A DNA stretch of 64,000 nt, from the NCBI GenBank assembly GCA_951828515.1, contig OX639992.1, positions 4,318,217 through 4,382,216 on the forward strand, given 5' to 3'. This DNA comes from an uncultured Poribacteria bacterium (lineage in GTDB: Bacteria > Poribacteria > WGA-4E > WGA-3G). Below the pieces are notes generated by a model. That model saw only the letters and a program-made list of their open reading frames with translations, made no database searches and was not told where the DNA came from. The position numbers and the translations under genes are program-made. Positions 1 through 11,100 of this stretch are shown here, piece by piece (the first letter of the stretch is position 1; each line of letters opens with the position of its first letter).

Positions 1-2188
1 CAATCAGAATTCTATCCTGGATAAACCCGAGGAATTCAGGCAACACCATTTCAATGCCCGGTGAACTCTTGACGGTCTCTGTATCAACGCCATGGATGCG
101 CGTCGCTGACTGCGGAATGTGTCCGCCTGGTGGTCTGACCAAGCGATAATACCGCTCGACTTCATTTCCTGTTCCACCGAGACGGTGCGCCGCTATTTCA
201 ACGATTTCCGCTGTTTTTGGGTTGAGTCCAGTCGTCTCCAAATCGTAAACGACCATGTCTGCCATGTTTGGGGTCTCAAAACGATTCACAAGCCGTTGGC
301 AGAGTTTGAGTGCTGTAATGCTATGGATCCCTTCTGCTTCCAAGCGAAGCACGTCCGTGTTTGCTATATCCGCTGTGCCGATGAGGATTGTTCGCGCGTC
401 CCGGGCACTTTCTCCGATTTCCTCAAAATCGCCGATAAGCAGATGGACCCCGTTTTCGTTCGGTTTAGGACTGTTTCCATCAGGCGGCAACAACTGGAGT
501 TCTGCAGTGTGATTCAGGTCAGTTTCAAGCGTCTGGTAGATAATATGCGCCGCACAGTACTCGTCAATCCCGTGGCTGGCGGTAATCTGAACCGGCTCAC
601 CGAGAGTCAGCGCGCTGTAGAGGACATCTTGCACAGTTACCAGATTCGGCATCTCCGGTTGTTTTTCGATGATCTCCAGTTCTTCAGCGCGGTAGGGAGT
701 CCGAGAACGTTCTAAAGTATCAAAGAGTTTCGGGATAATTTTATCAACCCGCTCGTCTTCAATTTCAGTCGATAATCTCTCAAGCTGTGTCCAAAATTGA
801 CGGACATTTCGGCGCGTTAGGGGACCGACGTCCTGTGGATATGCTTCGATATTTTTCAGAAGTTCGACAAAAGCAATATCTTCACGTTGTGCGAGCCATT
901 TCAGGCGCACCCATGTTAAGTCGTCGATGCAAGTTTCAGGGAAATTGATTGCCGCTTCCAAATCTTGCGGGAGTTGCCACTGGATGAAACGGAGATACGC
1001 CAGGATACTTTTGCTATTTTCTTCCGCAAAGGAGGGAGTCGGTTGGATTCGCTGGAATTGGATATGTTGCCGTAGCAACTGTTCTTCCAGAACATCCGCG
1101 AGTCTGTGTGTGCGGTAAAAAATGGCAATATCGCGATAAGAATAGTTGCGTTGCGTTACCAAGTTCTGGATGACGTTAATGATGCCGTGCGCTTCCGCTA
1201 TAGGTGTGTCAAAGGTATAGTGAAAGATGTCACGTCCCGCGTCCTTATGGGTTCTGAGGGTGTGCTGTCTCTGCCGTTCCGTGTTTCTGGAGATGACTTC
1301 CTCTGCGGCGCGCAAAATCTTCTCGCTACACCGATAGTGGTCGTCTAAAGCGAGTTCTTTCGGATCGTAATCAGTTCTGAAGTCGTCAATATACGCTGGG
1401 TTCGAGCCTCGCCAACTATAGATCGCCTGATCTTCGTCAGCGACTATCATGAGATTGTGTTCGGGCGGCGCACAGAGCAGTTGGAGTAAGTGATACTGTA
1501 CGCTGTTTACATCGTGGAATTCGTCAACGAGGATATGGGCAATTGCTTTGTGATAGTCTTGCTGGACATCTTCCACCTGTTCAAACAACTCGACAGCCTT
1601 CACAAGGAGATCGTCGAAATCGAGCGCATCGTATGCCGCAAGTTTGTCTTGGTAGCTTCGCAGGACGTTTCGGATATTTTCGGCGGTCTCCGGATCATGA
1701 ATGTCCGAGGCATCTACGGCATCAACCGGATTCTGCGATTTACATTTGGCATCGCTCAGGATATTACGAAGTTGCCAGGGTGGATAATCATCGGTGTTGA
1801 GGTTCAAAGCACGGACGCTTTCTGTGAGAATCTCATCTTGGAGTTCCTGATCGAAGATAGTGAAGTTTTCGCTTAATCCGATCCGCAGGGCGTGCTTTCG
1901 GAGCACTTTAACGCAAAATGCGTGGAAGGTACTGACTTTAATATTGGAACCGTGCGGTTCGCCGATCTCGGTGTTGACGCGTTCCTGCATCTCTTGCGCG
2001 GCTTTATTAGTAAAGGTGATCGCAAGGATGTTCTCCGCCTTGATACCGTGTTCGCGAATCAGATAAGCAATACGATGTGTGATAACTCTTGTTTTCCCTG
2101 TACCGGGACCTGCGATAACAAGGAGTGGACCATTTTTATGTGTTACGGCTTCTGTCTGTTTTTCATTTAATTCATGAAGAATGTTCAT
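1..2188 (-). CDS. UvrD/PcrA-type superfamily 1 helicase with embedded DnaQ-like exonuclease domain (C-terminus off window)
   Basis: ATP-dependent 3'-5' DNA helicase, presumably for repair or fork processing. Start ATG at 2188 is preceded by GGAGGG; the frame stays open for 729 codons to the window edge. Seen: Walker A AGPGTGKT (residues 26-33), motif Ia ITFTNKAA, motif II DEFHDV (from about 222; usual form DEFQDT), motif III ADEDQAIYSWRGS, motif IV-like DIAIFYRTHRLADVLEEQ (about 350). At residue 649 a DLETTG motif opens a DEDD-type exonuclease domain (ExoI, then a GVDTETV stretch); ExoIII lies off the edge. Helicase motifs V (TxHxxKGLE-like) and VI (YVAxTRA-like) are not seen before residue 729. 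The exonuclease therefore appears inserted within, not appended to, the helicase. Helicase assignment is secure; the insertion model is inference. Confidence 0.9.
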   Translation of the reverse strand, partial: MNILHELNEKQTEAVTHKNGPLLVIAGPGTGKTRVITHRIAYLIREHGIKAENILAITFTNKAAQEMQERVNTEIGEPHGSNIKVSTFHAFCVKVLRKHALRIGLSENFTIFDQELQDEILTESVRALNLNTDDYPPWQLRNILSDAKCKSQNPVDAVDASDIHDPETAENIRNVLRSYQDKLAAYDALDFDDLLVKAVELFEQVEDVQQDYHKAIAHILVDEFHDVNSVQYHLLQLLCAPPEHNLMIVADEDQAIYSWRGSNPAYIDDFRTDYDPKELALDDHYRCSEKILRAAEEVISRNTERQRQHTLRTHKDAGRDIFHYTFDTPIAEAHGIINVIQNLVTQRNYSYRDIAIFYRTHRLADVLEEQLLRQHIQFQRIQPTPSFAEENSKSILAYLRFIQWQLPQDLEAAINFPETCIDDLTWVRLKWLAQREDIAFVELLKNIEAYPQDVGPLTRRNVRQFWTQLERLSTEIEDERVDKIIPKLFDTLERSRTPYRAEELEIIEKQPEMPNLVTVQDVLYSALTLGEPVQITASHGIDEYCAAHIIYQTLETDLNHTAELQLLPPDGNSPKPNENGVHLLIGDFEEIGESARDARTILIGTADIANTDVLRLEAEGIHSITALKLCQRLVNRFETPNMADMVVYDLETTGLNPKTAEIVEIAAHRLGGTGNEVERYYRLVRPPGGHIPQSATRIHGVDTETVKSSPGIEMVLPEFLGFIQDRILI

Positions 2189-2253
2189 CGGGGTTCCCTC
2201 CGTACATTCTATTGCAAATTTGTGTGCTTTTTAGAGTCGGTATAATAATTATT

Positions 2254-2376
2254 AGGACTTACACATTGATGCGATAAATCGCATCACTACAAACATAAGG
2301 AACTTTGAAGGATGCCCGTTTCTCAAAAGGTGCCTGGTTCGTAGTGGCGCAATTCATTGCGCCTTGCGTAAGTCCT
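2254..2376. repeat. Inverted-repeat (MITE-like) element, AGGACTTAC ends
   Basis: Left end AGGACTTACACA and right end TGCGTAAGTCCT are inverted copies. The 123-bp interior is made of two further palindromes (GATGCGATAAATCGCATC and GGCGCAATTCATTGCGCC) and has no reading frame. A diverged second copy lies at 55933-56050, and a right half only at about 21946-22030. Confidence 0.65.
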
Positions 2377-2798
2377 GAATTATGTCAAAATATAGCCGTT
2401 CTCCGCTATGAATTCGTTATGGATATTATACCGCATTCAGCGCGAAAAAGCAAGGTATTTTGGGGATAAATAGGGCTATTGAGTTCTCCGTTTTTTCCCG
2501 TTTTTTGATCCCAGTCCCGGCACCCCCAGTCCCGGCACCTCCTGGTCCGGTAGGGTTTTTGCTTGGGTGTTTCTTCACTGTTTTCAACTGCGCCGGAGTT
2601 TACCCACGACCCTTTCTCAACCAAGAAGCGTCTATAATCCTGAAAATCCTTGAATCCTGAAAATCCTGATTCAGACAATTAACCTCGCACATTCCCCTCC
2701 AATTCGACCTCGTTTCCAAATTACCCGTCTGTTTTTGAAAAAAGTCCCTGAAATTCATGAAATTGTGCTTTTTTTCGGGCAAGTTATACAAATTTGAT

Positions 2799-2828
2799 TT
2801 GACTTCGTATGTCGGATCAAAGTATAAT
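2799..2828 (+). promoter_or_regulatory. Sigma70-like promoter, copy 1
   Basis: TTGACT (2799-2804), 18-bp spacer, TATAAT (2823-2828). It lies in the first unit of the tandem duplication upstream of the LRR pseudogene. Confidence 0.6.
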
Positions 2829-2916
2829 TTAATCTTAATAGGTTAATAAAAATGTATTTTAGAATAATTGTAAAAGTAGACCTAAAAGGTTTTCGGGCAG
2901 GTTATACAAATTTGAT

Positions 2917-2945
2917 TTGACTTGTATTTCAGATTAAAGTATAAT
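2917..2945 (+). promoter_or_regulatory. Sigma70-like promoter, copy 2
   Basis: TTGACT (2917-2922), 17-bp spacer, TATAAT (2940-2945): close to consensus and the nearer of the two promoters. It implies a ~230-nt leader before the LRR start at 3182. Confidence 0.7.
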
Positions 2946-5202
2946 AATATCTTAATAGGTCTATAAAAATGTATTTTAGAATAATCATGAAAATAGACCT
3001 GAAAGGACAGTGATATTTTTCCGTAGACGGAGATCTTGCCACGTCTGCTATATTTCACAAGAAGATTTGTGTGAGAGACACGTTTACGTCCCTCTATTCA
3101 CAAACCGACATCTTATAATGTAGGTTGGGTTGCGCCACAAGCGAAACCTAACACTACCCTAAAATGGAAGGAACTGAAACTATGAACGCTTTTCGATACT
3201 TTTTGCGATTTTACTGGCACTCATTTGTATCCCTCATATCACGAGTGCTCAAGAAAACGATGAAGGTCAAGGAGAGGGTGCTGAAATCCCGGAAACCGAT
3301 GAATCCGATGCCGTAGAGATTACCGATACCAACTTAGCCTCGGCAATCCGTAGCACGCTTGGCTTAGGGACGGATGCGGAGATAACCGCATCGGATATGC
3401 TGAATCTCACGAGTCTGCAAGCCAAGAAAGCAGGGATCAGCGACCTGAGCGGCTTGGCGCATGCGACGCACCTCACGACGCTCAATCTCGCTTCAAACTC
3501 AATTAGCAATCTCAGTCCGCTGAAAGACTTGCTGAGTCTCAATCACCTCGACCTCTACTCGAATCAAGTAACGGATCTCGGTTCGCTCTCAGGCCTCGAA
3601 AGTCTGACCTCCTTAGAGGTCGGTAAAAATGTGATTACCGACATAGAGGCTCTTGGAGACTTGACATCTCTGACGTCCCTGTATCTTGATGATAATAAGT
3701 TGACAGACTTCAGCGATCTCTCGAGTTTGACGGGTCTGAGCGTGTTGAGTCTGAGTAAGACGGGTATCAGCGATCTCAGCGTGCTTGAGAAGCTAACGAA
3801 CCTAACGCAGTTATATCTGACGGGCAACGAGATCAGTAGCATCACTGCGTTGTCAAAGTTGCCGAAGTTGGGTTGGTTATTTCTTGCGCAGAATCAGATA
3901 AGTGATGTCAGTCCACTTGTGGGTGTGGAGAGTTTGATGTCGTTGCGTCTGTTGGGGAATCCAGTATCGGATGCGTCACTGCTTTATCCATTGACGCAAG
4001 GGGGCCTGATAGATGTCGATATTGAGATACCGCCCCCGTCGGATACAGACCCTCCGAGTGTAGTGATTACGGTTCCCACGACTGCTCAGAATGGCGCGTT
4101 TGATGTAACGATAATGTTCAGTGAAGCCGTCTCCGGCTTTGAGCAATCGGATCTGTCGATCTCCGGGGCAGCCACTGCGACTGTCACGGCGTGGTCCTCT
4201 ACAGACGACACCGTCTTTACTGCGACGATTACGCCGACGAGGGATAGCGAGATGATGCTGAGTGTCGCCGCGGGTGTTGCCACCGATGCCGCAAACAATA
4301 ACAATACGGCTTCGGAGACACTGACGGTCACCGTAGATATGACTTCACCGGGTGTCAGTCTTTCTGTGCCAGCAGATGCTCAGAATGGTGCGTTTGATGT
4401 AACCATCACGTTCACGCAGGTAGTTTCCAACTTTTTGCAAGCAGACCTGACGCTTTCCGGGACAGCGGCTGCGACTGTCACGGCGTGGTCCTCTACAGAC
4501 GATAGGGTCTATACCGCCACAGTTACGCCAACGACGAGTGGGAATGTGGTGCTGAGTATCGCCGCGGGTGTCGCCACGGATGCCGCAGGCAACCAAAACA
4601 CGGCTTCCGACTCCCAGACTGTGACTGTGACACTGGAATGGATGCCGGATGCCAACCTCAAAGCTGCCGTTCGAGGCGCGCTTGGGCTTCAAGCAGAGGA
4701 GACACTCACCACGGCGAAAATGACAGAACTGCGGACACTGGATGCCCCATTGCGCGAGATAGAGAAGCTCACGGGGTTGGAACATGCCACGAGCCTGACG
4801 AATTTAGATCTGGGTGACAATTCGATAAGCGACATCAAGCCTCTTGAAGATTTGACGAGCCTGACGAATTTAGAACTGGATGACAATTCGATAAGCGACA
4901 TCAAGCCTCTTGAAGATTTGACGAGCCTGAAGGAGTTAGATCTGAGAGACAATTCGATAAGCGACATCAAGCCTCTTGAAGATTTGACGAGCCTGATGAA
5001 GTTAAATCTGGCAACGAATTCGATCAGCGATGTGAGTGATCTTAAAGGCTTGACGAACCTGACGGATTTATGGCTTGGAGGGAATTCGATAAGCGATGTG
5101 AGTGATCTTAAAGACTTGACGAACCTGACATCGTTATATCTGACGGCGAATTCGATCAGCGATGTGAGTGATCTTAAAGACTTGACGAGCCTGACAATGC
5201 TA

Positions 5203-6439
5203 GTAGTGTGTCAACCTTCTGTTGAAGGATATAGTTTGTTGAGTTTGATCCGTGCATCGTCGGTCGTAAACCGCCACTTGACCGTGGCACGTTGCTGATT
5301 TCTTCGGTCTTGCCATGCCTGGACCTCGCGCTTGAGGGTCTGTTGGTCGGGGATACGCCTTGAAAGGCATTGCCTGCTGAGGACGGAAAACTCAATCTCG
5401 GCGATGTTCAACCAACTGCCATGCTTCGGGGTATAGTGAAACTCTAACTTTTCAGCGATCCGATCCGCTTCGTCGGCTTCAAATGCCTTATACAAAGAAC
5501 CGAGTTTATGTGTATTGAGATTATCGCAAACCAGCAGAATCTTTTCTGCGTCTGGAAAATGCACATCGACGATATCTCGGCAGATATGTGCGAAATCAAT
5601 GCTCGTGCGTTGGTCGGTGACTTCAACGTGTCGAAATCCGAAAAAGGGTGCGAAAATCATAAACAGATTGCTGACGCCATTGCGTTTATATTCAGGATCA
5701 TATCGGTAAGGTTTCCCCGGACTTAGGGGCAGCGGCGGACGCATTTCCTGAAGGTGCTGTTTATTCGTCTCATCGACACACACCACAGGATACCTCGGGT
5801 CTTCAGGGCGCCCATAGAGGTCTAAGATGCCTTCCATCGCCGTCACGAATGCCTCCGAAGCTTCTGCTGGGATACACCAGCACTGCTTGCGCCAGGGACG
5901 CAGTTCGTTTTTTTTAGCACCTGTCGGATGCTTTCATGAGAAATACTTGAAAAATGGTGGAGCTCCACCATTTTCTCAGCTAACAGACGCAACGTCCAGC
6001 AGGCATGCCCCTCTGGCGGATCCGAACAGGCCAAGGCGATGAGATGTGCCTCTTTTTCGCCATCAAACTTTTTCGGTCTTGAGACCTGAGAGGGCTTTCT
6101 CGGGAGCAGGGCGGCTTCGAGACCTTCAAGCGCAAAGGTTTTACGCACGCGCTGAATAGTAGACAGGGAGACATCAAGACCTGCTTTTATCGCCTTATCG
6201 AGGAAAGCGGGTCCAAACTCGCCCGCGTCTGCTTTCAACAAGATCCGGGCGTGCGTGAGTTTTCTCGCAGATGCCGTGCCTGAAGTCGTCAGAGTTATCA
6301 GAGACTCTCGTTGCTCTGAGTCAAGAAGAACAGGGTAACGTTTTGCTGGCATAACAGACTCCAACTGAAAGGATTTATGACATTGACACGCAGCATACCA
6401 GTTTTCACAATAACTATCAATAGAAACTTGACACACTAC
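5203..6439 (-). mobile_element. IS630-family insertion sequence, TA target duplication
   Basis: The 1,237-bp element is flanked by TA at 5201-5202 and 6440-6441. Ends are inverted: GTAGTGTGTCAA at left and TTGACACACTAC at right. Removing the element and one TA restores a continuous LRR frame (...LTSLTMLDMAINSISDV...). TA target use, a DDE transposase and a two-frame reading arrangement fit IS630/Tc1-like elements. The uninterrupted transposase frames suggest recent arrival. Confidence 0.92.
5211..6352 (-). CDS. IS630-family transposase, two frames joined by a probable -1 frameshift
   Basis: DDE transposase that cuts and pastes the surrounding element into TA dinucleotides. The upstream frame starts at ATG 6352 (MPAKRYPVLLDSEQ, weak GGAG upstream) and carries the helix-turn-helix N-terminal part; it ends at 5843. 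The downstream frame ends at 5211 and carries the DDE core: D in VCVDETNKQ, D in LVCDNLNTHK, E in HGSWLNIAEIEF. Homology crosses frames at an A8 run (T8 on the plus strand, 5908-5915; A-AAA-AAA-C read on the minus strand), where a -1 slip gives LKKNELRPWRKQCWC. This slippery site makes programmed frameshifting likely; a plain indel is the alternative. The fused product would be about 380 residues. Confidence 0.88.
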
Positions 6440-7627
6440 TAGATATGGCTATCAATTCGATAAGTGACGTGAATCCTCTTAAAGACTTGACGAGCCTTGA
6501 GCATTTATATCTGTATGAGAATTCGGTAAGCGACGTGAGTGGTCTTAAAGACTTGGCGAGCCTGAAGCATTTATATCTGTATAAGAATTCGATCAGCGAT
6601 GTGAGTGATCTTAAAGACTTGACGAACCTGACAACGCTAGATCTGGGTAAGAATTCGATAAACGATGTGAGTGATCTTAAAGACTTGACGAACCTGAAAT
6701 CGTTACGTCTGGATCACAATTCAATAAGAAACGTGAGTGTGTTTGAGAAGTTGACGAGCCTGGAGTGGGTATGGCTTGCCGGCAACCCGATTTCGGATAC
6801 GTCGCCGCTTTATGATCTTTTGTCGGCGAACGGTGGCACCATTACCTATATTGACATAGATGTTTCTCGATATGCGCCGTGGGATGTCAATAAGGACGAG
6901 AGTGTGGATGCCAGCGATGTGGCACTCGTCACCGCCGCCTTAGGACAAAGTGGTGCGGACATCATAGATTCGCGCACGGATGTCAACGGCGATGGCACGG
7001 TGGATGCCGATGACCTGACGCTTGTCACCGAGAACCTCGATGCTGATGAGGAGGCGGCACCGTCGGCGATAGAGGGTATAGCGTCCCTCTTGGATCCCGC
7101 CGTGCTTGAATCCTTGGATCCAGAGGTGCTTGCTGCGCAGCTCTCAAGTTTGCGTTCAAAAAGCGACGGTTCTCTGAAATACTTACGTGCGATCGCATTG
7201 CTTGAAAGTGTGTTGGCAACTCTGCGTCCAGCCGAGACGTTGCTGTTGGCGAATTACCCGAATCCGTTCAACCCTGAGACGTGGATACCGTATCATCTGT
7301 CAAACCCAAGCCAAGTCGTGATAACCCTTTACGATGTGCGTGGCAGCGTCGTCCGCCGCTTGGAATTCGGACATCAGCGAGAAGGCTATTACACGAGTCG
7401 GAGTCGTGCGGCGTATTGGGACGGCAGAAATAGTATGGGTGAGCGTGTTGCGAGTGGTGTTTATCTCTATCAACTCCAGGCGGATAATATCTCCCTCCTG
7501 CGAAAGATGCTCCTCTTGAAGTAACCCCTACCCCCAAACCCGGTAGATGCGGTTTGATGAAATTTTACTAAATATGTCGGTAATTCTATGTTCTCTCCAG
7601 GCCCGGTAGGTGCGGTTTTATGCGTTT

Positions 7628-7721
7628 TATAGTAAATTCCGAAAATATCTGCACACCCCTGGTAGGTGCGGTTTCTAACCGCACCGAGTTTGGTGTAAAA
7701 GTAATTACAGAATCCACTATA
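7628..7721. repeat. 94-bp MITE-like element with TATAGT ends and TGCGG palindrome core
   Basis: Left end TATAGTAAATTCC, right end GAATCCACTATA. The core is the palindrome GGTGCGGTTTCTAACCGCACC. An almost identical 94-bp copy lies at 36798-36891. A third copy with the same ends but a different core is at 56108-56244. The TA-rich termini would suit mobilisation by a TA-targeting transposase, which is inference. Confidence 0.7.
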
Positions 7722-7935
7722 ATAAAATGTTTCGGTAATTCCATTTGGAAAAACGATTGTAGGGGATTTTTGCTTGGATGTTTCTTGGTCTTGTGCCTGC
7801 CCACACATTACCGACAATTAACCTCGCACATTCCCCCCAATCCGACCTCGTTTCCAAATTACCCCTCTGTTTTTGAAAAAAACCGCTGAAATTCATGAAA
7901 TTGTGCCTTTTTCGGGCAAGTTATACAAATTTGAT

Positions 7936-7964
7936 TTGACTTGTATTTCGGACTAAAGTATGCT
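7936..7964 (+). promoter_or_regulatory. Sigma70-like promoter of the giant surface-protein gene
   Basis: TTGACT (7936-7941), 17-bp spacer, TATGCT (7959-7964). It is homologous to the two promoters at 2799 and 2917 but has a weaker -10 box. The ~230-nt leader up to ATG 8198 is conserved with that of the pseudogene. Confidence 0.6.
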
Positions 7965-8197
7965 TTAATCTTAATAGGTCAATAAAAAATATTGAAAAAA
8001 ATTGTGAAAATAGACCTAAAAGGACACTGGTATTTTTGCGGAGACGGAGATCTTGCCACGTCTTCTATATTTCACAAAAAAATTTGTGTGAGAGATACGT
8101 GTGGGTATCCCTGTTCACAAACCGATGTCTTATAATGTAGGTTGGTCGCGCCACAAGCGAAACCCAACGCTACCCTAAAATGGAAGAAACTGAAACT

Positions 8198-11100
8198 ATG
8201 AAACGTTTTTCGGTGCTTTTTGCGATTTCACTGGCACTCATTTGTATCCCTTGTATCACGAGTGCTCAAGGAAATGCTGCGCCAACGTTCACCGATGGAG
8301 ATAGCACGACGCGCTCGGTTGCGGAGAATACGGCGGCAGGCGAAACTATCGGTAGTGCCGTAGCCGCAACGGATACCGATACCGGCGATACCCTAACCTA
8401 CACGCTCGGTGGCACGGATGCGTCTTCGTTTGACATTGTCAGCACAAGCGGGCAGCTACAGACCAAAGATGCCCTCGACTATGAGACCGGCAACTCCTAC
8501 GAAGTGACAGTCTCTGTCTCTGATAGCACCGACACCGATACCATCACCGTCACGATCAATGTCACGAATGTCAACGAGGCACCGACGTTCCCTGATACCA
8601 CCAACACAACCCTTGAAGTAACAAATCACACACCGGTAGGCACAAACATCGACCCCGCAGTCTCCGCAACCGACCCCGATGTCACCGCCACGAACACGGA
8701 TGTCAATCCTGACAATGCTATTGTTGATGCTTTGACGTATACGCTCGGTGGCACGGATGCGTCCTCATTTGAGATTGATGCCGAAACCGGGCAGCTGCGA
8801 ACTGTGGAAGGTGTTGCGTTTGACCGCACAATCCAGTCGTCCTATAGCGTGACCGTCACCGCCTCCGATGGCGAGTTCAGTGTCGAAATCTCAGTAGGTA
8901 TCACTGTTGTGCTGACCCCGCCCAACGAGCGCACACCGCAGGTACAGGATGCTATCGTTGACGCACTCCCCCATAGAAGTTCTATCGACGATGTGACACT
9001 TGACGATCTGCGTCTGATTACACATATTCGGATGTGGGATCTTTACGTCCCAGATATGGTGGACCTCACTGCACTGCAAGCGGGGGATTTCGATGGATTC
9101 ACCGAAGTAACGAATATCAGGATACACGGTGCCAACTTGACCACGTTGCCAGAAGGTCTTTTTTCTGGACTCACCAAATTGCAGTATCTCAATCTGGGGC
9201 ATGTCGGTCCCCTTAGTACTGCCATCAGCCTAATTGGTAACCAATTGAGCGAGTTGCCTGCGGATATCTTTGACGGACTCACCGCATTGGAGGAGCTCCA
9301 TCTGGGGGATAACAACTTAGGAGAGAACGACTTGCCTGCGGATATCTTTGACGGACTCACCGCATTGAAGCAGATCTGGCTGAATAATAACGAGTTGACC
9401 ACGTTGCCAGAAGGTCTTTTTTCTGGACTCACATTGAACAGGCTCCATCTGCAGGAGAACGACTTGGGAGAGGGCGGCTTGCCGGAGGGTCTTTTTGATG
9501 GAGCCACCGTGGGGTCGATAAATCTGTGGCATAACGACTTGAGCGAGTTGCCGGAGGGTATCTTTGACGGACTCACCACATTGTGGAATCTTTCTCTGGG
9601 TAATAACGACCTCAGTGTGTTGCCTGCGGGTATCTTTGACGAACTCACCGCATTGGGAAGTCTCGGTCTGGGTAGTAACGACTTGAGCGAGTTGCCGGAG
9701 GGTATCTTTGACAAACTCACCGCATTGTGGGAGCTCGGTCTGCAGCATAATGAGTTGAGCGAGTTGCCTGCGGATATCTTTGACGAACTCACCGCATTGA
9801 CAGGTCTCGGTCTGGCTAGTAACGACCTCAGTGTGTTGCCTGCGGGTATCTTTGACGGACTCACCAAATTGGAGGAGCTCTATCTGGATGGTAACGTGTT
9901 CAGCACGTTGCCGGAGGGTATCTTTGGCGGACTCACCGCATTGACAATTCTCGATCTGGAAAGTGACTTGGTGTCTTCGTTTCGTGTACCCGTGTCGATA
10001 GAGGAGGTGAGTGGGGGAGCGTTCAAGGCAACGGCACCCACCGGCGCACCGTTTCCGATAGTCCTATCACTTACCGTTACCAAGGGCACCCTGAGTGAAA
10101 CGACAGTTACAATCCCTACCGGGGCACTTGAGAGCGACGCATTTGTAGTGGTGCCTACCCCCGGCGAGACGATCGCTGCTGTCAATGTGGATATCGACGA
10201 GCCACTGCCCAGTATACCGTCCACTCATAATGGATACAACCTCGTCTATAAAGATATACGAGCACCCAACGTTAGTATCATGGTGCCGACGGGGGTGCAG
10301 AATGGCGAGTTTGAGGTGACGGTGGTCTTTAATGAAGAGGTGCGGTTTTTTGAGCAGATAGGGCTCTTTATGAAGGGCACATCAGAACCGAGTATAGCGG
10401 AATGGAATCCGCAGGAAGGTGGCACCGACTACAAAGCCACGATTACCACCGTCCGTAGCGGCACGGCGATCTTCGAGGTTGCTGCGTCTAGAGCCGCGGA
10501 CTTTTCACATAATCTGAACACCGCTGCGGAGCAGAAAACAGTGAATATCCTCATCGGACCGACGTTCAGCGATGGGGATAGCACAACGCGCGCGGTGAAT
10601 GAGAATACCGCAGCGGGGGAAAACATTGGGACCCCAGTAGCGGCAACCGACCCCGATAGCGATGATATCCTAACCTACACGCTCGGTGGCACCGATGCGT
10701 CCTCATTTGATATTGATGCCGAAACCGGGCAACTGCAAACCAAAGCAGAACTTGACTATGAGACCGACGACTCCTATACCGTGACAGTCTCTGTCTCTGA
10801 TGGCAACAGCGGTACTGACGCTATTGATGTCACCATCGAGGTCACGAATGTCAACGAGGCTCCGAAATTTGCCACAACCACCGCCACACGTTCCATCGCA
10901 GAGAACACCGCAGCAGGCATAGATATCGGCGAACCAGTGGCGGCAACCGACCCCGATGTCGCCGGCACGAACACAGATGTCAATCCTGACGATGCGACTG
11001 TTGATGCTTTGACATACACGCTCGGTGGCACGGATACCGCGTCATTTGCTATTGATTCCGATACCGGGCAGTTGGAAACCAAAGTCGCACTCGACTATGA

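Larger units (their letters stand above)
2773..3008 (+). repeat. 118-bp tandem duplication carrying a promoter in each copy
   Basis: Copy 1 is 2773-2890 and copy 2 is 2891-3008. They share the run TTCGGGCA-GTTATACAAATTTGA and the following promoter and AT-rich tract. A single copy sits at 7909-8027 before the giant surface-protein gene, so the tandem arrangement arose only at this paralogue. Confidence 0.8.
2189..3181. other. Intergenic region upstream of the broken LRR gene: MITE, 20-bp motif, duplicated promoter
   Basis: No credible gene. It holds a 123-bp inverted-repeat element (2254-2376), one copy of the ~20-bp TTTGCTTGGGTGTTTC unit (2555-2576), a 118-bp tandem duplication carrying a promoter in each copy (2773-3008), and a ~170-nt leader ending at the LRR start codon. 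From about 2675 to 3181 the sequence matches 7810-8197 in front of the giant surface protein, so the two genes share an upstream region as well as C-termini. The leader contains an imperfect hairpin near 3122-3152. Confidence 0.7.
3182..7524 (+). pseudogene. LRR / Ig-like surface protein with dockerin-like and NPFNPET C-terminus, frameshifted and interrupted by an IS
   Basis: Without the IS (1,239 bp including one TA copy) and with one base restored, this is exactly 1,035 codons. ATG 3182 follows GGAAGGA with 9-nt spacing, but reads ATG-AAC-GCT where the paralogue at 8198 reads ATG-AAA-CGT. One A is missing, which throws the signal peptide (RFSILFAILLALICIP in the other frame) out of frame with the start. 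The next standard in-frame start is ATG 3397. Order: signal peptide; 22-residue internalin-like LRRs (about 3310-4010); two Ig-like domains (4050-4630); more LRRs (4636-5200, resuming at 6442); dockerin-like pair DVNKDESVD / DVNGDGTVD (6885-7040); C-terminal segment with NYPNPFNPETWIPY (7252-7524). The protein would be exported and surface-associated. Both lesions argue for decay; the 1-nt deletion could also be a sequencing error. Confidence 0.85.
7525..8197. other. Intergenic region before the giant surface-protein gene
   Basis: No gene. It contains partial GGTAG-TGCGGTTT palindromes (7539-7620), a 94-bp TATAGT-ended element (7628-7721), one copy of the ~20-bp motif (7767-7786, variant TTTGCTTGGATGTTTC), and the single-copy version of the promoter-leader that is duplicated at 2773-3008. 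Confidence 0.65.

Noticed and set aside
119-2170. Several plus-strand frames of 60-198 codons
   Set aside because: All are antisense to the long UvrD-exonuclease frame on the minus strand, which carries clear family motifs.
3009-3181. A riboswitch (for example a cyclic-di-GMP class) in the conserved leader
   Set aside because: The conserved blocks do not match the class consensus I know; kept only as an unexplained conserved leader.
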